Origin: Emydura subglobosa
Lineage: Eukaryota > Chordata > Testudines > Chelidae
DNA: 64,000 nucleotides
NCBI GenBank assembly: GCA_007922225.1
Contig: ML679960.1
Coordinates: forward strand, 2,866,032-2,930,031
Direction of reading: 5' to 3'
Below the pieces are notes generated by a model, which had not been told where the DNA came from, did not search any database, and saw only the letters and a list, made by a program, of their open reading frames with translations. Each line of letters opens with the position of its first letter. The first letter of the stretch is position 1. Below, one piece after another: positions 21,717-35,514 of this stretch. A program made the translations under genes and the position numbers.

Positions 21717-24700
21717 ACCCATATTGTTCTACAGCTATATTTATATTCATAGTCCAAACCAGTTTCCTCTCTGAACCTCTTTATAGCACATCTGGATGAG
21801 TGACAACCTGGCTCTTTTCATCCCCAGTAAAGGAAACCAGATTTGTGGGACATGGGGGAGCATGACAGGACACCCTCTGCCCTCATCCTCTTTGCTTTGC
21901 ACAGACTGCTCAGAAACCTTCTCCTGTATAGATACTACCTGACAGTGTTTCACTCCACTGCCTTTTACATGTTATTGCAGTCACAGCATTTACAAAGTCC
22001 TCCTATTTTTTTTTTTTTTTTAATTAAATTTTCCCTTCTCTAAAGGCAAGGGGAGAAGTGGAGTCTCCTTCCAGAGAATCAACTTTGGCCCAACCCTCTC
22101 CTACTTTTTCCCCACCTGCACTTCTTTTCTGTGCTCTTTTCTCCAGTCTCCTTGTTAATGGGCTGATTAGTTCCCCCCCAGTCTGATCTGGTAATCGGGA
22201 ACTCTTCTCCTTAATCAGGCTCTACCTGGGAGCCCAATTGGTTAAACAGCCACCAGTGTGTTGGTTCAGTTGCTCATTCCCAGCATCTGTCACAGGGAGA
22301 GGAGACTTGAATCAGTAAGGAGTTAAACAGAGTTCTTTAAAAGGTCTAAGGATGGGATTTTGGGCCCCCAAATCCCACTGCAAAACAGCCAAAGAGAAAA
22401 TCACTCCTACCGAACAAAGGAAAAGTGATTCAGCATTTGTGTCTCACAGCTGCAAGTACTTCCAAACCACAGTGTCCAGAGCAGCATGCTGAACCTTTTT
22501 CATTACACTAGAACAAGAATAATCTGCATATTCCAGCCAGCATGTAAAAGCTCTTCTAATTTTGCAAATAAACTTCCTAAGGACAGGAGACATTTGCTTT
22601 GCTTTTAAATATCATGTCATCCTCAGCAGATTCCTTTCTTTATCCTGCTTAAAGGAATGTTAGTTGGTCTTATGCTGCTTAATATATTAAAGACCTAAAA
22701 GCTCCATAAGCAAAGCTTTTGTGGATTTAATTCAAATGACATATTATTGCCAGTCCTAGGTATCTTTTTGGCAAACGGTAATAAGTTAGTGATATTATCA
22801 TCAATTATTATGTTTACTGTAGAATTTTAAAAATAGAGGTGCTGAGAGCATCCAGCTCCAGCTGAAGTCAATGAAAAATGTGGGTGTCTCTCACATCACA
22901 AAGTAACTTACTGGGTGGCTACGAACTAGGAGTGGTTGGGAATTTTCCAGCTACATGTTTTTTCATCAGATAATGCTGTTTGGAAGTTGGTGAAACATTG
23001 CATTGCAACGTTTTCTCAATCTTAGTTTGATATTCAAAAAATAAAAAAGTTTGAAATCAATATACATTTCAAAATTATTGAAATTAAACATTTAGACTGA
23101 CCCTATCAAAAAATATTTCAGATTATTGGTTCATGGAAGTTTGAGATTTTGACTTTTCACCCACATTCAGAACAGAACAAACTTTTAAAATATAAAAAAT
23201 TCTCATAGGATAGGAAAACTGTTTCCCACCCAGCTTTACTAATTACAGACTATTTACCTACATTTGAAGATTTTGGTCCTAGCATCTATTCAGCAAGCAA
23301 GAAATTTATACAGGCTCCACATTATATTTATAAATAGGGAAAATTTACAGCTTTGAACATAAAAATCGCTTTTAAAAATCCACACTAAAAAAAAAATTGA
23401 TGAATTTTGTTGGTGATTAGCACCATTATTTACCTAATAGAAATAAATTATACTGATATAACCACCTTTATACCAATGTGTCCACGCTAGTGACTATGTG
23501 TAGATAAGCCCAAAGATGAAAGACAATAGGTAGATATTACAGACAGGGAAAGAACAAGGTAACAACAAAATGATACTGATTAACATGAAAAGCAATGATC
23601 GTAGCATACCAGCTGCCCAAGCCTCATCCTGTTTTTGTTTTGTTTTCTTTCAGGTACCACAACACAACTGAGTTTTAAGGAGGGATTTGAAGAAAAACAA
23701 TCAATGGCTTTGCAGATATTTATAAGGGGCAACATGGGAGAAAGCACAAAAGGGATAGTTGGAAAAAAAAAGTTATTTAAAGAATCTTTTAAAAAATTCA
23801 TTACACACATCACTTAGGAATAATATTCTAGGACTAAAGAATTCTAAGGCGGAGGAGTGTGGATTTATTTTTTTTTAATAAAAATGTTCTGATACCGTAT
23901 CTGTAGCTTTTTGTTTCTTTTAAAGATCTTTTTCATTGAACTTTCTTATTCTGTGAAAAAAGGTCTGTGTATTCAGAATAAAATGGAGAGGAGAAAAATT
24001 GTCATATATTCATTAATCATAACAAAGCTCTAATACGGTATTAAAATGCATCTTTGAGAGTACTATTGGAGTTTATTTTGATCAATATTTGCCCCATCGT
24101 GACCCATTTATTTAACATGTTTAAATAACTATGCTGATAAGTCAGGTATTATCATCTTTTTATTGATTCCTCATGTGTTCCACAGGACTTATGTTTCAGT
24201 TCTGTATTGTTAAAATGCCACTAAAATATAAAGTTACTGCAAGTTACATTGATTATTAAATTGTGTGATTGAAAGGATATGTTTTTATCACATTCCACAA
24301 ATGGAAAATTAAAGCAAATAGTCATTAACTGAATATGCCACAGAGTGGGAAAAAAACTGATTTATCAATCTGAAAGCCAAACTAAATGCGTTTGCGAAAG
24401 CTCCAGTGTGCGAAATTCACATGCAGAAGACTTTCAGGGATATTTTTAGTTATTAGTGTGGGTGTGAAAAACAAAGATTGCTTTAAAGCTAGACTTCAGT
24501 TTAAGCCCCATCTTTAACAGAAGTAAGGTTTTCCTATAATAACGGTCTGAACCATTGACAGATAAGATGAGGCAAAACCAAGGGATTCAACCCAATTATA
24601 TTAATAGAAATTCATATAGTAGGTTTGATGTGTATGTGAGACAGAGGTTTGGGAGACTGCTACAGAACATTTAGGCATATTCTTTAGTATAAACACTAAT

Positions 24701-25394
24701 GTTTATGTACACACTTCCCTTGCCACATGAGTAACAATATAATGCCTGTGTCCAATAGCCTTCTTTTGTTTCTCTCTTTTCTATTTTTCTTTTACGTCTC
24801 AATCCCTTCATATTTCACTTCAGTTTAAATAGTGTGTCCAGAGTAAACTGGGCATCATTCCAGTCTTCATAAAGATCTAATTTTAGATTAATTGCGGGTA
24901 GTTGTGAGGTACAAGTGAGAGTCTGAGGTCAACATCTTCAGACCTGGATACCTAACTTTGGCCACTCAGATATGAAAAGATAAGCCTTAAAGTTGACGAA
25001 AGCTGCTAAGCCACCAGCCCAGGAGACAGAACACCCCATTTATAATTTTTCATCCACAGAACAGGTACAGTGTGGCAGAGGCAGTGCAAACTTCTCAAGG
25101 TGCCTCAGCTCTCACATGTGGAGACCATTTCTAGGGGTGAAAGAACAATTCATGTTTTATGTCCCTCCTGTTCTTAGCTCTTCAGCCAAGACTGCCAACA
25201 AGCATCTGCCATTAGTGCCAATGAAGCTGGGTGGAGGTAAAGAAGTCGTGTTGAGGGGAAAAGCTACTAACAGCTCAAGGGCTACAGATGGCAATGCCTT
25301 TTGGTCACCTCAGACAGTAAGGCTGCTTTTATTTGGACCCTTTAATATAGATTTAGATGCCTAACTTTAGGCACCTACATTTGTTTATTACTTG
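21717..25394. other. Unique non-coding sequence
   Basis: No gene or named repeat is recognised. T runs are present at about 22,006 and 23,868. The 123-residue frame at 24,993-25,364 is not conserved-looking and has no splice or domain support. Confidence 0.45.
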
Positions 25395-25505
25395 GATTGC
25401 AAGCAACTGTATCTTTGTTCTACGTTTGTACAGCACCTAGCACAATGGGTCTTGGTCCATGACAGGGCTCTTAGTCACCACTGCAATACAAATATAAATG
25501 ACATA
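25395..25505 (+). repeat. SINE tail (MIR/CORE-SINE-like)
   Basis: GATTGCAAGCAACTGTATCT, TGTACAGCACCTAGCACAAT and GGTCCATGACAGGGCTC are diagnostic blocks of the 3' tail of a dispersed reptile SINE, in the plus orientation. It ends in an AT-rich stretch. Confidence 0.65.
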
Positions 25506-28038
25506 TATCCTATGTTCTAGCAAAGATGGGGATATTTTTCTACACTAGAGGGTCAGAACTTTGCCAGGGAGAGTGGGGCAGGTGAGAAGACACCTGAAAG
25601 TTAATGGCCCACAACTGATATCAGAATACACCTGTCAGGTGCTGTAATGTATTTAGCAACTGCTACCCACCATGAACAATTACCATTCATTTGTCATTTT
25701 TGTTCACTCCTGTGTACTACCTTCCAGTTGCTTCTCTAAAGGAATGAACAATCCAAAATTGTTAAATCTGGAAGACAGCCTCAATCTGGCTCCCAGTGAA
25801 GACAATTACATATGTAAACCATTGATGTTTGTATGGAGTGATTCTATGAATTCACAAATAGATCACTAATGCATAGACAATGACAAAGTCAGAAAACAAA
25901 ATGGTTGCTCTTGGGTATTCGCCAGTGCAACAGATCAGCACTGTCACCTTCTGCTGGTAATCTCATCATTCACTGACTGACTACAAATTTAGGGTTCCAT
26001 TCAGGATCACTGTGTTAGCCTTAATTCATCCCTATACGGAAGAGTAGGTATAATTATTTGTCATGTAATCAGAATACTTTTATTTGCTTTTTAGCGCAAG
26101 TTAGACCAGGAAAAAACCTAATCTTTAAAAATAACTTATCTTTTTAAAAAGTATGTAATTACATGCCTATTATGTTGTGTCTTTCTATGAGACAGGTATT
26201 TTCAGATCTTTAAACATATCAAGATACTGGGAATCTTATGCTCATTTACGCTAAGGCACCTTAACACAGTTCTGGCAGTGTAAAGAGGACTTAAAGGGGT
26301 GTAATTTACATATACATTCACTTTAAGGTCCCGTTAAGCTACTTTAGTGTAAATGAGAACCAGGCTCTAGGTACTCTGCCATTGTATGTTAGAAAATGAA
26401 CAGCAAACACAAAATTATGCAGAGACATGAAATAATGACATGGTAAAGCTACATTGATATTTTCTAATTAGCATGCCATAGGAGGTCTATTTTGCAGCTT
26501 GTCTGGTGTTTAATTGCATTCTTTTGGTTGGCATTCATGATGTCCCATACCATGACAGCAGTGACCAAGAGCTTCTGGATGTCAACCGCTAGAGGGCAAC
26601 GAGTATATAGGACCACAGGGATCCCTGGGGTTCACTGAAAGAATGTCATGTAAGGTCTCTGATGAAAGCATGTATTACTCTAGTTATCATAATCGTTGTG
26701 GGAGGCATGTGTGGAACATATACGAGGAGTTATGTATAGAGGCTGAAAATTATGTTCTCAAGGTCTGTTGTTAAGAACAAGTCACTCAAAGATTGAGTGT
26801 CTTGAGACAAACTCGTCTAGACCAGGGATGGGAGACACTTGTTTCTAGAGGGCACTATTGTGTACTGTAGGTAATACAACAGGAGTCTACTAGCATTCTA
26901 AGTCCAATGATAATGAAGAGCTGAAGAGAAAACTAACAGGAAGAGGTAAACAATGAGGTCATCTTCAGCCTCTAGAAAGCATGTAATTATGTTTTTATAT
27001 GTAACCATTTCTTCTCATCTCTATTCTTTAAGTACATTTTTTGTTTTTTGTTTTATAATTGAACTCAAGATGTGTGTGTAAATCAGGAGCTGTGATCTAT
27101 GTTAAAACTGGTAAACTGTAAAACAATGCTCCTGTGGGATCAGGAGATCTGGGATTTCTGTGGGGATCCAGTGATCTGGGACTGGATACCACAGGGGGAC
27201 ACTTTGAAGGGACCTGGGTACATCTGTTGCAACCTGCAAGGCAAACACAGTTAGGGGTAGCCAGAGGAGAATGCTTGAGGGGCTGACAGGCTGGTGGTAG
27301 TAGGAAGCTAACACCTAGTGGGTGCAGGTAAGACTCCGTCACTTTGGAGGCAGGTGGCAAAAAAGGTGACTCAAGCCCTTGGTGCCTCAAGAAACATCAA
27401 AGCAGTTGTCTTGCGGATTATTTATATTTTGCTTTTGAAGGAACTGGGGGTTTTGTTTTTGCTAAAAGAAAATGGGTTTGTACAATGGATATACTTTTAG
27501 ACTGGTAAATGGTTAAAGACCCATTATTATACTGAAACAAAGAGAATTATTAAGTGACTTTAGAATGCTTTGGTTGCTGTTAGCTCATCCATTCCTTCCC
27601 CAATGAACTCCCAAAAACACAAGAAACATGCTCTTGACAAGGGAAATTGCACTTCCAAATTTATCAATGCTGCAGTAGTGTGGAAACAATGGCAATGACG
27701 CATGGAATCAAAGGAAACTCCAGCATCACGTGTGTGTCACAGCAAAGGGGAAATTATGACAGAAGAACACATGAAAGCCTTATGCTATAATAAAAAGCAT
27801 CTATAATATTACAGGACTTCTAAAGAAGAGGAATTTTATAACATACAATACACAAATTTTAAGCTACCTATTGAATACAACAACACTTTGCCTCTCTTTT
27901 TCTCCCATCCTCCCAGCTTACAACATTAAAGCCAAAATGACTGATCTCTATGTCTGTTTTTATCATGAAGAAGCAAAACCAAGCAGCTGCAGATAGCCTT
28001 ATCCACATTTATATAAGTAAATCTTGGATTTACAGTAC
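25506..28038. other. Mostly unique non-coding sequence, possible unclassified repeat
   Basis: An inverted repeat at 26.24-26.36 kb is listed separately. The stretch 26,570-26,890 (CCGCTAGAGGGCAACGAG to CTAGAGGGCACTATTGTG) feels repeat-like but I cannot name it. Near 27,136-27,190 a GGATC-GATCTGGGA motif is duplicated. No gene found; frames at 27,097-27,390 follow that local duplication. Confidence 0.4.
26241..26357. repeat. Inverted repeat with CTCATTTAC-CTAA arms
   Basis: CTCATTTACGCTAAG at the left faces CTTTAGTGTAAATGAG at the right. Further inside, GGCACCTTAA faces CCGTTAAGCT imperfectly. It looks like another decayed palindromic amniote repeat. Confidence 0.55.
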
Positions 28039-28075
28039 CTTCAGCTCTCTTGGCATTGTTACTATTACTTAATTC

Positions 28076-30603
28076 CTGCTCTTCTTAAAAATGTTACTAA
28101 AAATATACCAGCTGTCTGATAGTGTATAAGCCTAAGAAGTGCACATGAAATTTGGAACTGGTATGGGATTTTACTCATATCAGATTCTTGTTGCTCTGTA
28201 ATGTACAGTATGATTCACCAGAGTGTTGAAAAATTGGAAGTGTCACACTCAGGGACATTAGATAGTGATTCCATTATCTGAAGAAGGCTAGGCTGAGAGC
28301 TTCATTTTATTGAATTTACTTATCCGTGTTCTTGTAGTTCATGAGAGCTTAAGAAAGCTGTGCATGTGTGTGAAGGCAATGTACTATACATATAGGTTTG
28401 AATTATTCAAGGTGATTTCAACATGCGTACACACACACATATTAGGAAACATCACAACTGTTAAAACAAACTGTGCTCTTCCAAAACGGAACATAAACTT
28501 AGCTGTGAAAATGGTGCAACAAAGCAAATATGACCTTTTGCAGATAAGTTTAATCAACCAGCTCTTTCTCAAACTAAAAAGGAACTTTTTCTGTAAATCT
28601 ATTATTCAACAACTGAAAAAAAAAAATCAAAAGGCTAGTCACCAAATGTTTTTCAGCTATCTGATTGAATACTGCAAAACAATCCAAAAATAATTTAAGA
28701 AAAATGAAAAATTCCTTAAGATAAACCACTCACAATAAATATGAACAACTGCTGTTACAAAGGTTTTGCAGGCCTCCTGATTTATTTAGGCTTGCATGCC
28801 CTTTCATAACGCACTATTAAGAAATAAACTATGGGCCATATCATTTGCTAGACAAAAACATCTTGCTTAGAACACAAAAGCTGCTGAGTTGCCTCATCTT
28901 TCTAATGGTGGGGAAAGGACAGTGGAATGGGTAACAGGTTTGATTCCCTAAGCCTGTAGATGTCCCATGATCCCAAATGTCTTGGTTCACCCTGGAGGGC
29001 CAGGATCGCTGCACTGCTTGAAAACCCCATTGACCTCTATGGTCATGCTGCCAATACCTTCTTGCCAGCTGCTTCTGCATAAGTATCGAATTCATTCATC
29101 ATATGCAGGTTCTTCAGCTGATGATGCTAATGATTTCAATGTTATCTTTATGCTGGGAAATCTCATGCGCTTCCAGGCATTGGGATGTTGTGGGGATCAG
29201 TTACCTTCCAAACCCCATTCCCTTTAACCACTTCCCAATGCACAAACAGCACTCCCCCTAGAGCACTCCTGCAGAAGGTTCCAGGTTATCAAGAGAAGAT
29301 GGAACATTGCCTCAGAGCTAGCGTTCTGTGCTCTGAGATGTGCTTAATCTTAGTTCCCTGTGTCCTCTGCTTATGGAAGTGGATGATATGATTGGGCCTT
29401 AGATTTGTTGCTTTTCTCCTTCTAGCCTCAGAATCTTTCCCCTTCCATGCCAGGTTTGCCATGAACTTGAAAGCAAATCTTAAAACAAAGAGCCCCCAAA
29501 AATCAGCTGGTCTGGATGTTTTTGAATTCAGCTAAACAAGAGAAAATAAAACAAGGAGCAATTCTCTGGGGGGCGGTCAGCAGAGTGTTCATTCAGTAAT
29601 TAGTAGCAGTAGTAACACTAGCACTTCGGAGGCACCAGTCAGGGCTACCCTTATGCTAGGTGCTGCACACATACAAATGGTCCTTGTGCCAAAAAGTCTA
29701 CAACAGTCTAACACTCCTTAGGATGCTGCCTGAAACTTTCAGTAAGCCCCCCGGAATAAAACAGGTATTAAAATCTGCTGACTTGGCTTGGCATTATGAC
29801 AAGGGTTTTCTTTTCTCAGAGGCTGTAATCTAAACCTTAGTGTTTGTCCCAGCTAGTAACAGCCAAAGAAAGTGGCCTTTAATTACCTCACCTACTTTAA
29901 CATCAGAAGGGTAAGCTGATTTCAACTCCTCAATCCATGTGCAGTTTTATTAGATTTATTGGCAATTTCTCATCCTGTAAGTCTTAAATGGCACCTTCTT
30001 TGGTCCACAATTGATTCAGGCTCTGAAATAATGAATGACTTATCACTTCACTTCAAACCAAGTCACTCAGTTCAAATCAATATTTGGCCCAGGCTGTATA
30101 GCGAACAGTAAAAGATTAACTCTTTTAGTCCCAATCTCCTGTTGTCCAGTTCTCCATTTCACACTAAATTAAAGATTACAATAAAAGTAAAAAAAACAAC
30201 CCACACCCAGAAAAGTCATATTCTATTGTTTTATTTTAAAGGAGGCTTAATACCCAAATATAGCCCAATAACTTATGTCTCCCCTGGATACCATGAATGG
30301 TCTGTATTTAATTTACTTCTGAAAGTGTACCACTTACATAAAAATGTACCCAGGGAAAGTCTCCCTTAATAATAATTTTTCATTCCTACCTGGAGAGGTG
30401 CCGATTGCGCTATATGTGTACACACACAGTTCTGAAATACTTCCAGCATGCCTGAATGTGAGACTAGACAATTCCAGGCTGTCTTCTTTTTACTATAAAA
30501 ACACAGTATTGCAAGCTGACTACATAGTGTACAAGGGAACAGTCAAGTTACCTGCGAGGGATCCAGATAAGGTAGATAACGTTAATTTTGAGACTGTGAC
30601 TAA
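28076..30603. other. Mostly unique non-coding sequence
   Basis: The 127-residue frame at 28,310-28,693 is AT-rich and lysine-rich, with a poly-A stretch, and has no domain, start context or splice support. A SINE-tail fragment at 29.6 kb is listed separately. Nothing else recognised. Confidence 0.45.
29590..29715 (-). repeat. SINE tail fragment (MIR/CORE-SINE-like)
   Basis: Minus-strand copy of the tail seen at 25.4 kb. AGCACTTCGGAGGCACCAGT, ATGCTAGGTGCTGCACACAT and GGTCCTTGTGCC are the matching blocks. Confidence 0.6.
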
Positions 30604-30896
30604 AGGTATGTCTACATTGATGGTGGCAAAGTCACTGCTATCAGATCAACTTTTCTGAATCAATTGAGCGGTCAGTGAAGATGCTCAATCAATCCGGAAG
30701 TCGACTCTGTAAAACCACCCACTTAAGTGGCGTAGCGCTGCGTCAATGGGAACGTGGTTCCCATCAGCGCAGTGCAGTGAAGACGCCGCGCAGAAGGAAA
30801 GCACAGCAGTCGACGGGAGTTACACAAGCTACTCTGCGTAGCTTGTGTAACTCCTGTCGACTGCCGCCAAATCACTAGCTAAGTGTAGACCAGGGC
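30604..30896 (+). mobile_element. Harbinger-type palindromic MITE (copy 2 of 3)
   Basis: The left end AGGTATGTCTACATTGA and the reverse-complemented right end GCCCTGGTCTACACTTA are the terminal repeats. TAA precedes the left end and GAA follows the right end, one mismatch from a TAA duplication. The interior carries CGTAGCGCTGCGTC and, at 30,807-30,863, a 57-bp near-perfect palindrome centred on CTACTCTGCGTAG, 26 of 28 arm positions pairing. It is about 35 bp longer than copy 3. Non-coding. Confidence 0.85.
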
Positions 30897-31978
30897 GAAT
30901 TCTTCCTATATGGATCTGCTGGAAACCTCATAATCCCCACTCGCTGACATATGGAATTAGATGGTAGAAAGATTTAACAAAATGAGCAAACTGCTGCAAG
31001 CCAGTGATATTGCACTTGAAGTTCTCATTAAGTCCCAGGAACCCAGAGCGAATTAATTTGCAGTCTTTGTGAAAAGTAGAAAAATCAACTGAAGAAAATG
31101 ACTGATGGTAGGTAAGCATATAACAATTCAGAAAGGGCCACACACAGTGACGCTTTGCTTGTTGGTTGACTGACAAATTCCATGTAGAAAGTTTTTACTG
31201 ATCCTACACACTTCATCATTTGAAGTACTCTCTAGACTGGTAGCTTACAGAATAGCCTCTAAAAAATTCCACTGCTTAACAATGCGGTTACAATTCCACA
31301 GCTGGAGACAGCTCATGAGTAAGCTTTAAGCTATAGCTATGCTGCAGCTTAGTATTAGCATTAGTATGTATTAGTTCTCTTGCTGCATCACAAGGGACAA
31401 ATATTTGGCCAGCAACATGGACTCAGGCCATTTGAAATATTTATCTACCCCCTTCCTTCCCTGCACATAATTTGGAACTTTTCACAAGGTTGAATTTGAT
31501 AACCCTGAACTATACCTAAGCAAAGATGGAACTGGTCAGTACGTGGCTACGAGGCCTCCAAGGAAGGATGACTGGCATTCAGGAGGTCTGAGTTTATTTC
31601 CTGGTTTTTCCACAATGGAGTTACTGTGCTGGCTGGATGAGTGGGGAGTTCTCGGCATCCCATCATACAGTCCTCAAAGCATACAGTTCCTCCTGCACAG
31701 GAAGGACCACAGTCTCAGGAAGTACCCCTGAAAGTTCTTGGGTACATCTTTTCTTTATGCCTCTGAGACAAAGCCAAACCATTTGGTAAAAGAAACAGCA
31801 GGAGAATGGCCTCTCTGATAGATATTGCAATCCTATGCAGTATCTTTGGGGACCATTGTATTAAATTTATGAATGGTTTATGAATCATTGTGTTCTACAC
31901 CACAGGGAAAGTTACCACAGTTTCTCCAAGAACTAAAAAACACTGGGGAGGAAGGGAGATGATTAAAATGAGTCATTG
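30897..31978. other. Unique non-coding sequence
   Basis: No gene or repeat recognised. Short frames at 30,928-31,176 (-) and 31,543-31,731 (+) show no domain. Confidence 0.5.
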
Positions 31979-32190
31979 AGTATGTCTACACTGAAATAAA
32001 AAACCCCCAGCAGTGGTTTTCAGAGCTCAGGTCATCTAACTCAGGCACGTGGGGCTTGGACTGCAGGGCTATAAAATTTCAGTGTAGACGTGCAGGCTCG
32101 TGAAGGAGTCGGCTTTGAGACCCTCATGGGGGGAGGATTTCAAAGCCCAGGTTCCAGCCTGAGCCCAAAAGGTCTACAGCTGACCAAGCT
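31979..32190 (+). mobile_element. 5' half of a Harbinger-type MITE
   Basis: AGTATGTCTACACTGAAATA is the left terminal repeat. It is followed by TAACTCAGGCACGTGGGGCT, TTTCAGTGTAGACGTGCAGG and a region ending CCAGCCTGAGCCC. As I recall the turtle family, the full element continues through a mirrored second half with a right end of CAGTGTAGACATACC; that half is missing here. The element is truncated. Confidence 0.6.
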
Positions 32191-33030
32191 GAGCCAGTCA
32201 TGGATGTGTTGCAGGTCTTTTATTGAAGTGCAGGCATACCCTCTGAGATTAAACAACTCTAAAATGAGGTACCACCCCTGGAGAGGCTTGCATATCCTGG
32301 TTCAGGCTGGATTTTTTGGAGCCTAGGAACCAAAGAAGAGCTTTTGGTATTAAAGAATGAGCCTGAACTGACTCATGGCCTTCTTTTTCATTCAGGGGGG
32401 CCCTAACCTTGTGGAAGGTTTGGAAAGATTTGTCCTACTAGGGCCTCATAAGATTGATGGGTGATTCCTGCTATGTTTAGTGGGAGTTTAAATCTGTTTG
32501 TTCTTTTTATGTTTTCTCTAATGCTTTTCCCTTAAGAATCAATGTGCTTGCTTAGAAGAAGCTGTGTGGGAATTGGTAACTACTAGCAATACACTGTTCA
32601 TAGTCTATGGAGAGACAGCACTGCATAGGCACTGGCTGTTAGACAGCCTGCTTCCTGGGGATATCACAGTGTAAGGCAGGGATCTGTGCAGACTTAAAAC
32701 TCCCTGGTCAGATGGAAGTAGGACAAAGGTCCCTGCCCAGGCACAGGTGACAACTGAAGATCTGACACTTAACTGGGAACTCCTGAAGTGGACCAGAGCG
32801 AGGGGATAGTTACCGAATAAACAGATATTGTTCTATTGTGTGTTGCTTATGCTTCATCACTGTTCTGGGGACTGTGCCTACTTGTGCTAACCCACCACTA
32901 TCTAGAGCATGAGTTTATGTAATAATTATAATAAAGAACATCCAGAGCATAACAAGAATTGGTGCTGGTGGTATAACAGAGAGCAGCATCACAGTGCATC
33001 AGCATGGTATTATGGAGAGAGTTTTCTCAT
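32191..33030. other. Unclassified sequence, possibly repeat-derived
   Basis: No coding support. The stretch 32,640-32,830 (ATCTGTGCAGACTTAAAACT, GGCACAGGTGACAACTG, AGTGGACCAGAGCG) vaguely resembles sequence I associate with repeats in turtles, but I cannot assign a family. Confidence 0.35.
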
Positions 33031-33032
33031 TT

Positions 33033-33297
33033 AGGTCTTGTCTTCACTGCAAAGGCAACTTGGTTATAACTTGAGTCTTGCCCCAACACAACTACTGTCC
33101 ACATACAAAAAAACATGTGGTAGGGCTTTACGCCAGTCCGAGCTGGTTTATCTGAGGCAGTAGGTTAAAGCCAGATGGCTGCTTACACGTGAGCTGTTAA
33201 CTTGAAAATTTTGCAGTATGCTACTTTCACCAGACGTAGGCCAACTTGCATGCTGATCAGCTGAGTTAACTCTGAAGTTAAAACATACCTTAAGTCA
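33033..33297. mobile_element. Probable MITE, decayed
   Basis: The left end GGTCTTGTCTTCACTGCAAA matches the GTCT-CACTGCA end motif of the MITEs in this window. The right end, reverse-complemented, reads CTTAAGGTATGTTTTAACTT. Interior blocks AGTCTTGCCCCAACACAACT and CTGTCCACATACAAAAAAAC resemble a turtle MITE I recall. Terminal repeats are weak and no target duplication is clear. Confidence 0.45.
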
Positions 33298-35514
33298 TAA
33301 AACTGAGGTCCTGACCGCTTCTGGTCATTTTGGAGAGCCTTACACTTAAGAAAAGTATGACTGTGAAATGTTCTAAGAAATCCCACTTTGAGCAATCACA
33401 TTCTGCCAACCTAAATTCTCTTTCTCTCTGGTTGCAGTATGATGTGTATTTTTCAATAAATTGTCATTTTGCTTTGTTTGGGGAAATCTTTCCTATTATA
33501 CCCCGCATGTGCTTGCAGTGATTTCTGTACCTGTAAAAGTTACTGAAGTATTTTTTATCTTGAAGGATTTCAAGGAGCCATATAAATACAAATTGGTGTT
33601 AATACTGCTTATATTTAGAAGGGATTAATCCAATATTAGGGTAACGTTTCTGGAAAAGTGGATGCATTTTACTGTGCTTGTAACAAAATAAAAAATAAGA
33701 ATCTGATCTCCTTCCTTTAATTTATAAAAATACATGGCAATTAGAGACCATCCAATGTTCTGGATGCGGTGTAGATTTAGCAATCTATTATGACTGAAAA
33801 TAATTCTGGTGGTACTGCCCCCTCCCCTCCATATAAAATGAATTAATACTGAGGTGAGAGGCACAGCAAAATAAGGCTTCTTAAATTGCCTACCGATAAT
33901 GAGAAATGAAAACAATTTGCTATGCTAAATGGAACTAGACTATCTCATAAATTGTTCTTCATCTTAGTAGGTGAGGGAAAAAAGCTGTTTTAAAAAGAAA
34001 GTGGAAAGAATATTTTCAAAGAGTCTGAAAGCCTATGTTAATATTATAAATTGATATTACAACCTGATATACATCTATATATCCATATGGAAGAGAAAAA
34101 CACATCAGGAAGTTTAGTCATAAATTCACATAGCAAAGACACAAAAAAAGTGTCAAACATGAAAAATACGCTATGCTTGTTCAAATTAAAGGAAAGATTT
34201 CTCTCTTCATCAGAGAAGGTCACAGTGGCATATTGCCTAGAATTGGCTAAATTATTCATTGCAAACAGTTTATTCAGTAGATTTGCCCTTTTTTACTGTC
34301 TGAAGTGTCTGCATACTAATATGGTTTCCCTAAAGTTTCCTTACTTATAACTGTTTGGCAAATTGTTTTAACAAACATATTTGAGGCTATGGGCTTTTCA
34401 CAAACTGTTCATAGTGAGTACTCCTTCAAGCATCCACTGTTTTAACGTAGGCACTCCAACTCTGCAACCAGCTACCCCCATCACAAAAGGTTCTGCTCCT
34501 TGGATGGATGACCTAATCTTTTGTGAACAAGTCTGAAGAAATCAGTAGTGTCAGAATCTCTCAAGGATAAGATAGAGAACAGTTCAGGGAGATACCATAG
34601 CAGAAGATAAGCGGGGCTAGTAAATATTTGGGATTGCATTAGTTTTTTGGTAAAGTTCCTGCTGGGTATGAGGAGGACAAAATAAGTACTACCTGGACCA
34701 TCCCAATCCTTACTCCCAATCCTTCTCTGAACATTTTAAAGCCACTGCAATTTTAAATCCCCACAGCCTGTTTTAAAGCTCATTTTATTGCAGCGTAGTC
34801 ATAGCCTAGAAGGCCAGTATATGGAGTTATTTTAAGAAAAGGATTGTATTACTAAAGAGCTGGGTGAATACTGCAAAGCAGTATTCCAAAAATAATTTCT
34901 CAAGCCATGCTAGCACACCTTGTGTTTCACTCTCCATGAACACTTACACCACTATTTTACTAGCAGGAATGTGCACAGATAGCAGGCTTCAAAGCATTGT
35001 GCAAGTATCTATAGAAAATGAGAGAGACTCTGGCCCATATCTGACTGACTTTATTAACAAGTAATCAGATGTTTCCTAACAGGATGAACTCAAAGCCACC
35101 ACCCAAGGAGGGCAGCTCAGATAAACCAAGCTGTCCTCCACATGAAACAAATCTGCCAACCAAGACTGCCTAAGCTACGGTGGAGAAAGAGAACCTCTGT
35201 CTTCTGCACTAGCATAAGAATTCAAAACATTTTCAGGGCACAATCAGCATTAACTTGATAGCTTGCTACCCACCTTCCCTCTAATTTAAATGTAATGCAG
35301 ATCATCTGTAAACTAGGTAACCTATGAGCATGGAAAAGGGCACCTTAGTATGCACTTCATCAATGAGGATAATAGATTAAAAGATGGATAGCACAAGCTG
35401 TTATTAGAACTCTGTAAAATACCAGAGTGAATCTTGAATCCACTTTCACTTTTCCTGGAGACAGGCAGATTGCACAATACAGAAAGTTGCTTCACTGTTT
35501 CTGGTTATTTATTA
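33298..35514. other. Unique non-coding sequence
   Basis: No gene or repeat recognised. Overlapping AT-rich frames on both strands at 33.6-34.35 kb (96 and 99 residues) carry no motif and mirror each other's composition, so they are taken as chance. Confidence 0.5.

Noticed and set aside
24993..25364. 123-residue plus-strand frame
   Set aside because: No domain, no splice signals that fit, and it overlaps the start of a short old-repeat relic near 25,355.
28310..28693. 127-residue plus-strand frame
   Set aside because: AT-rich and lysine-rich with a poly-A run, no motif, and an opposing frame covers the same area.
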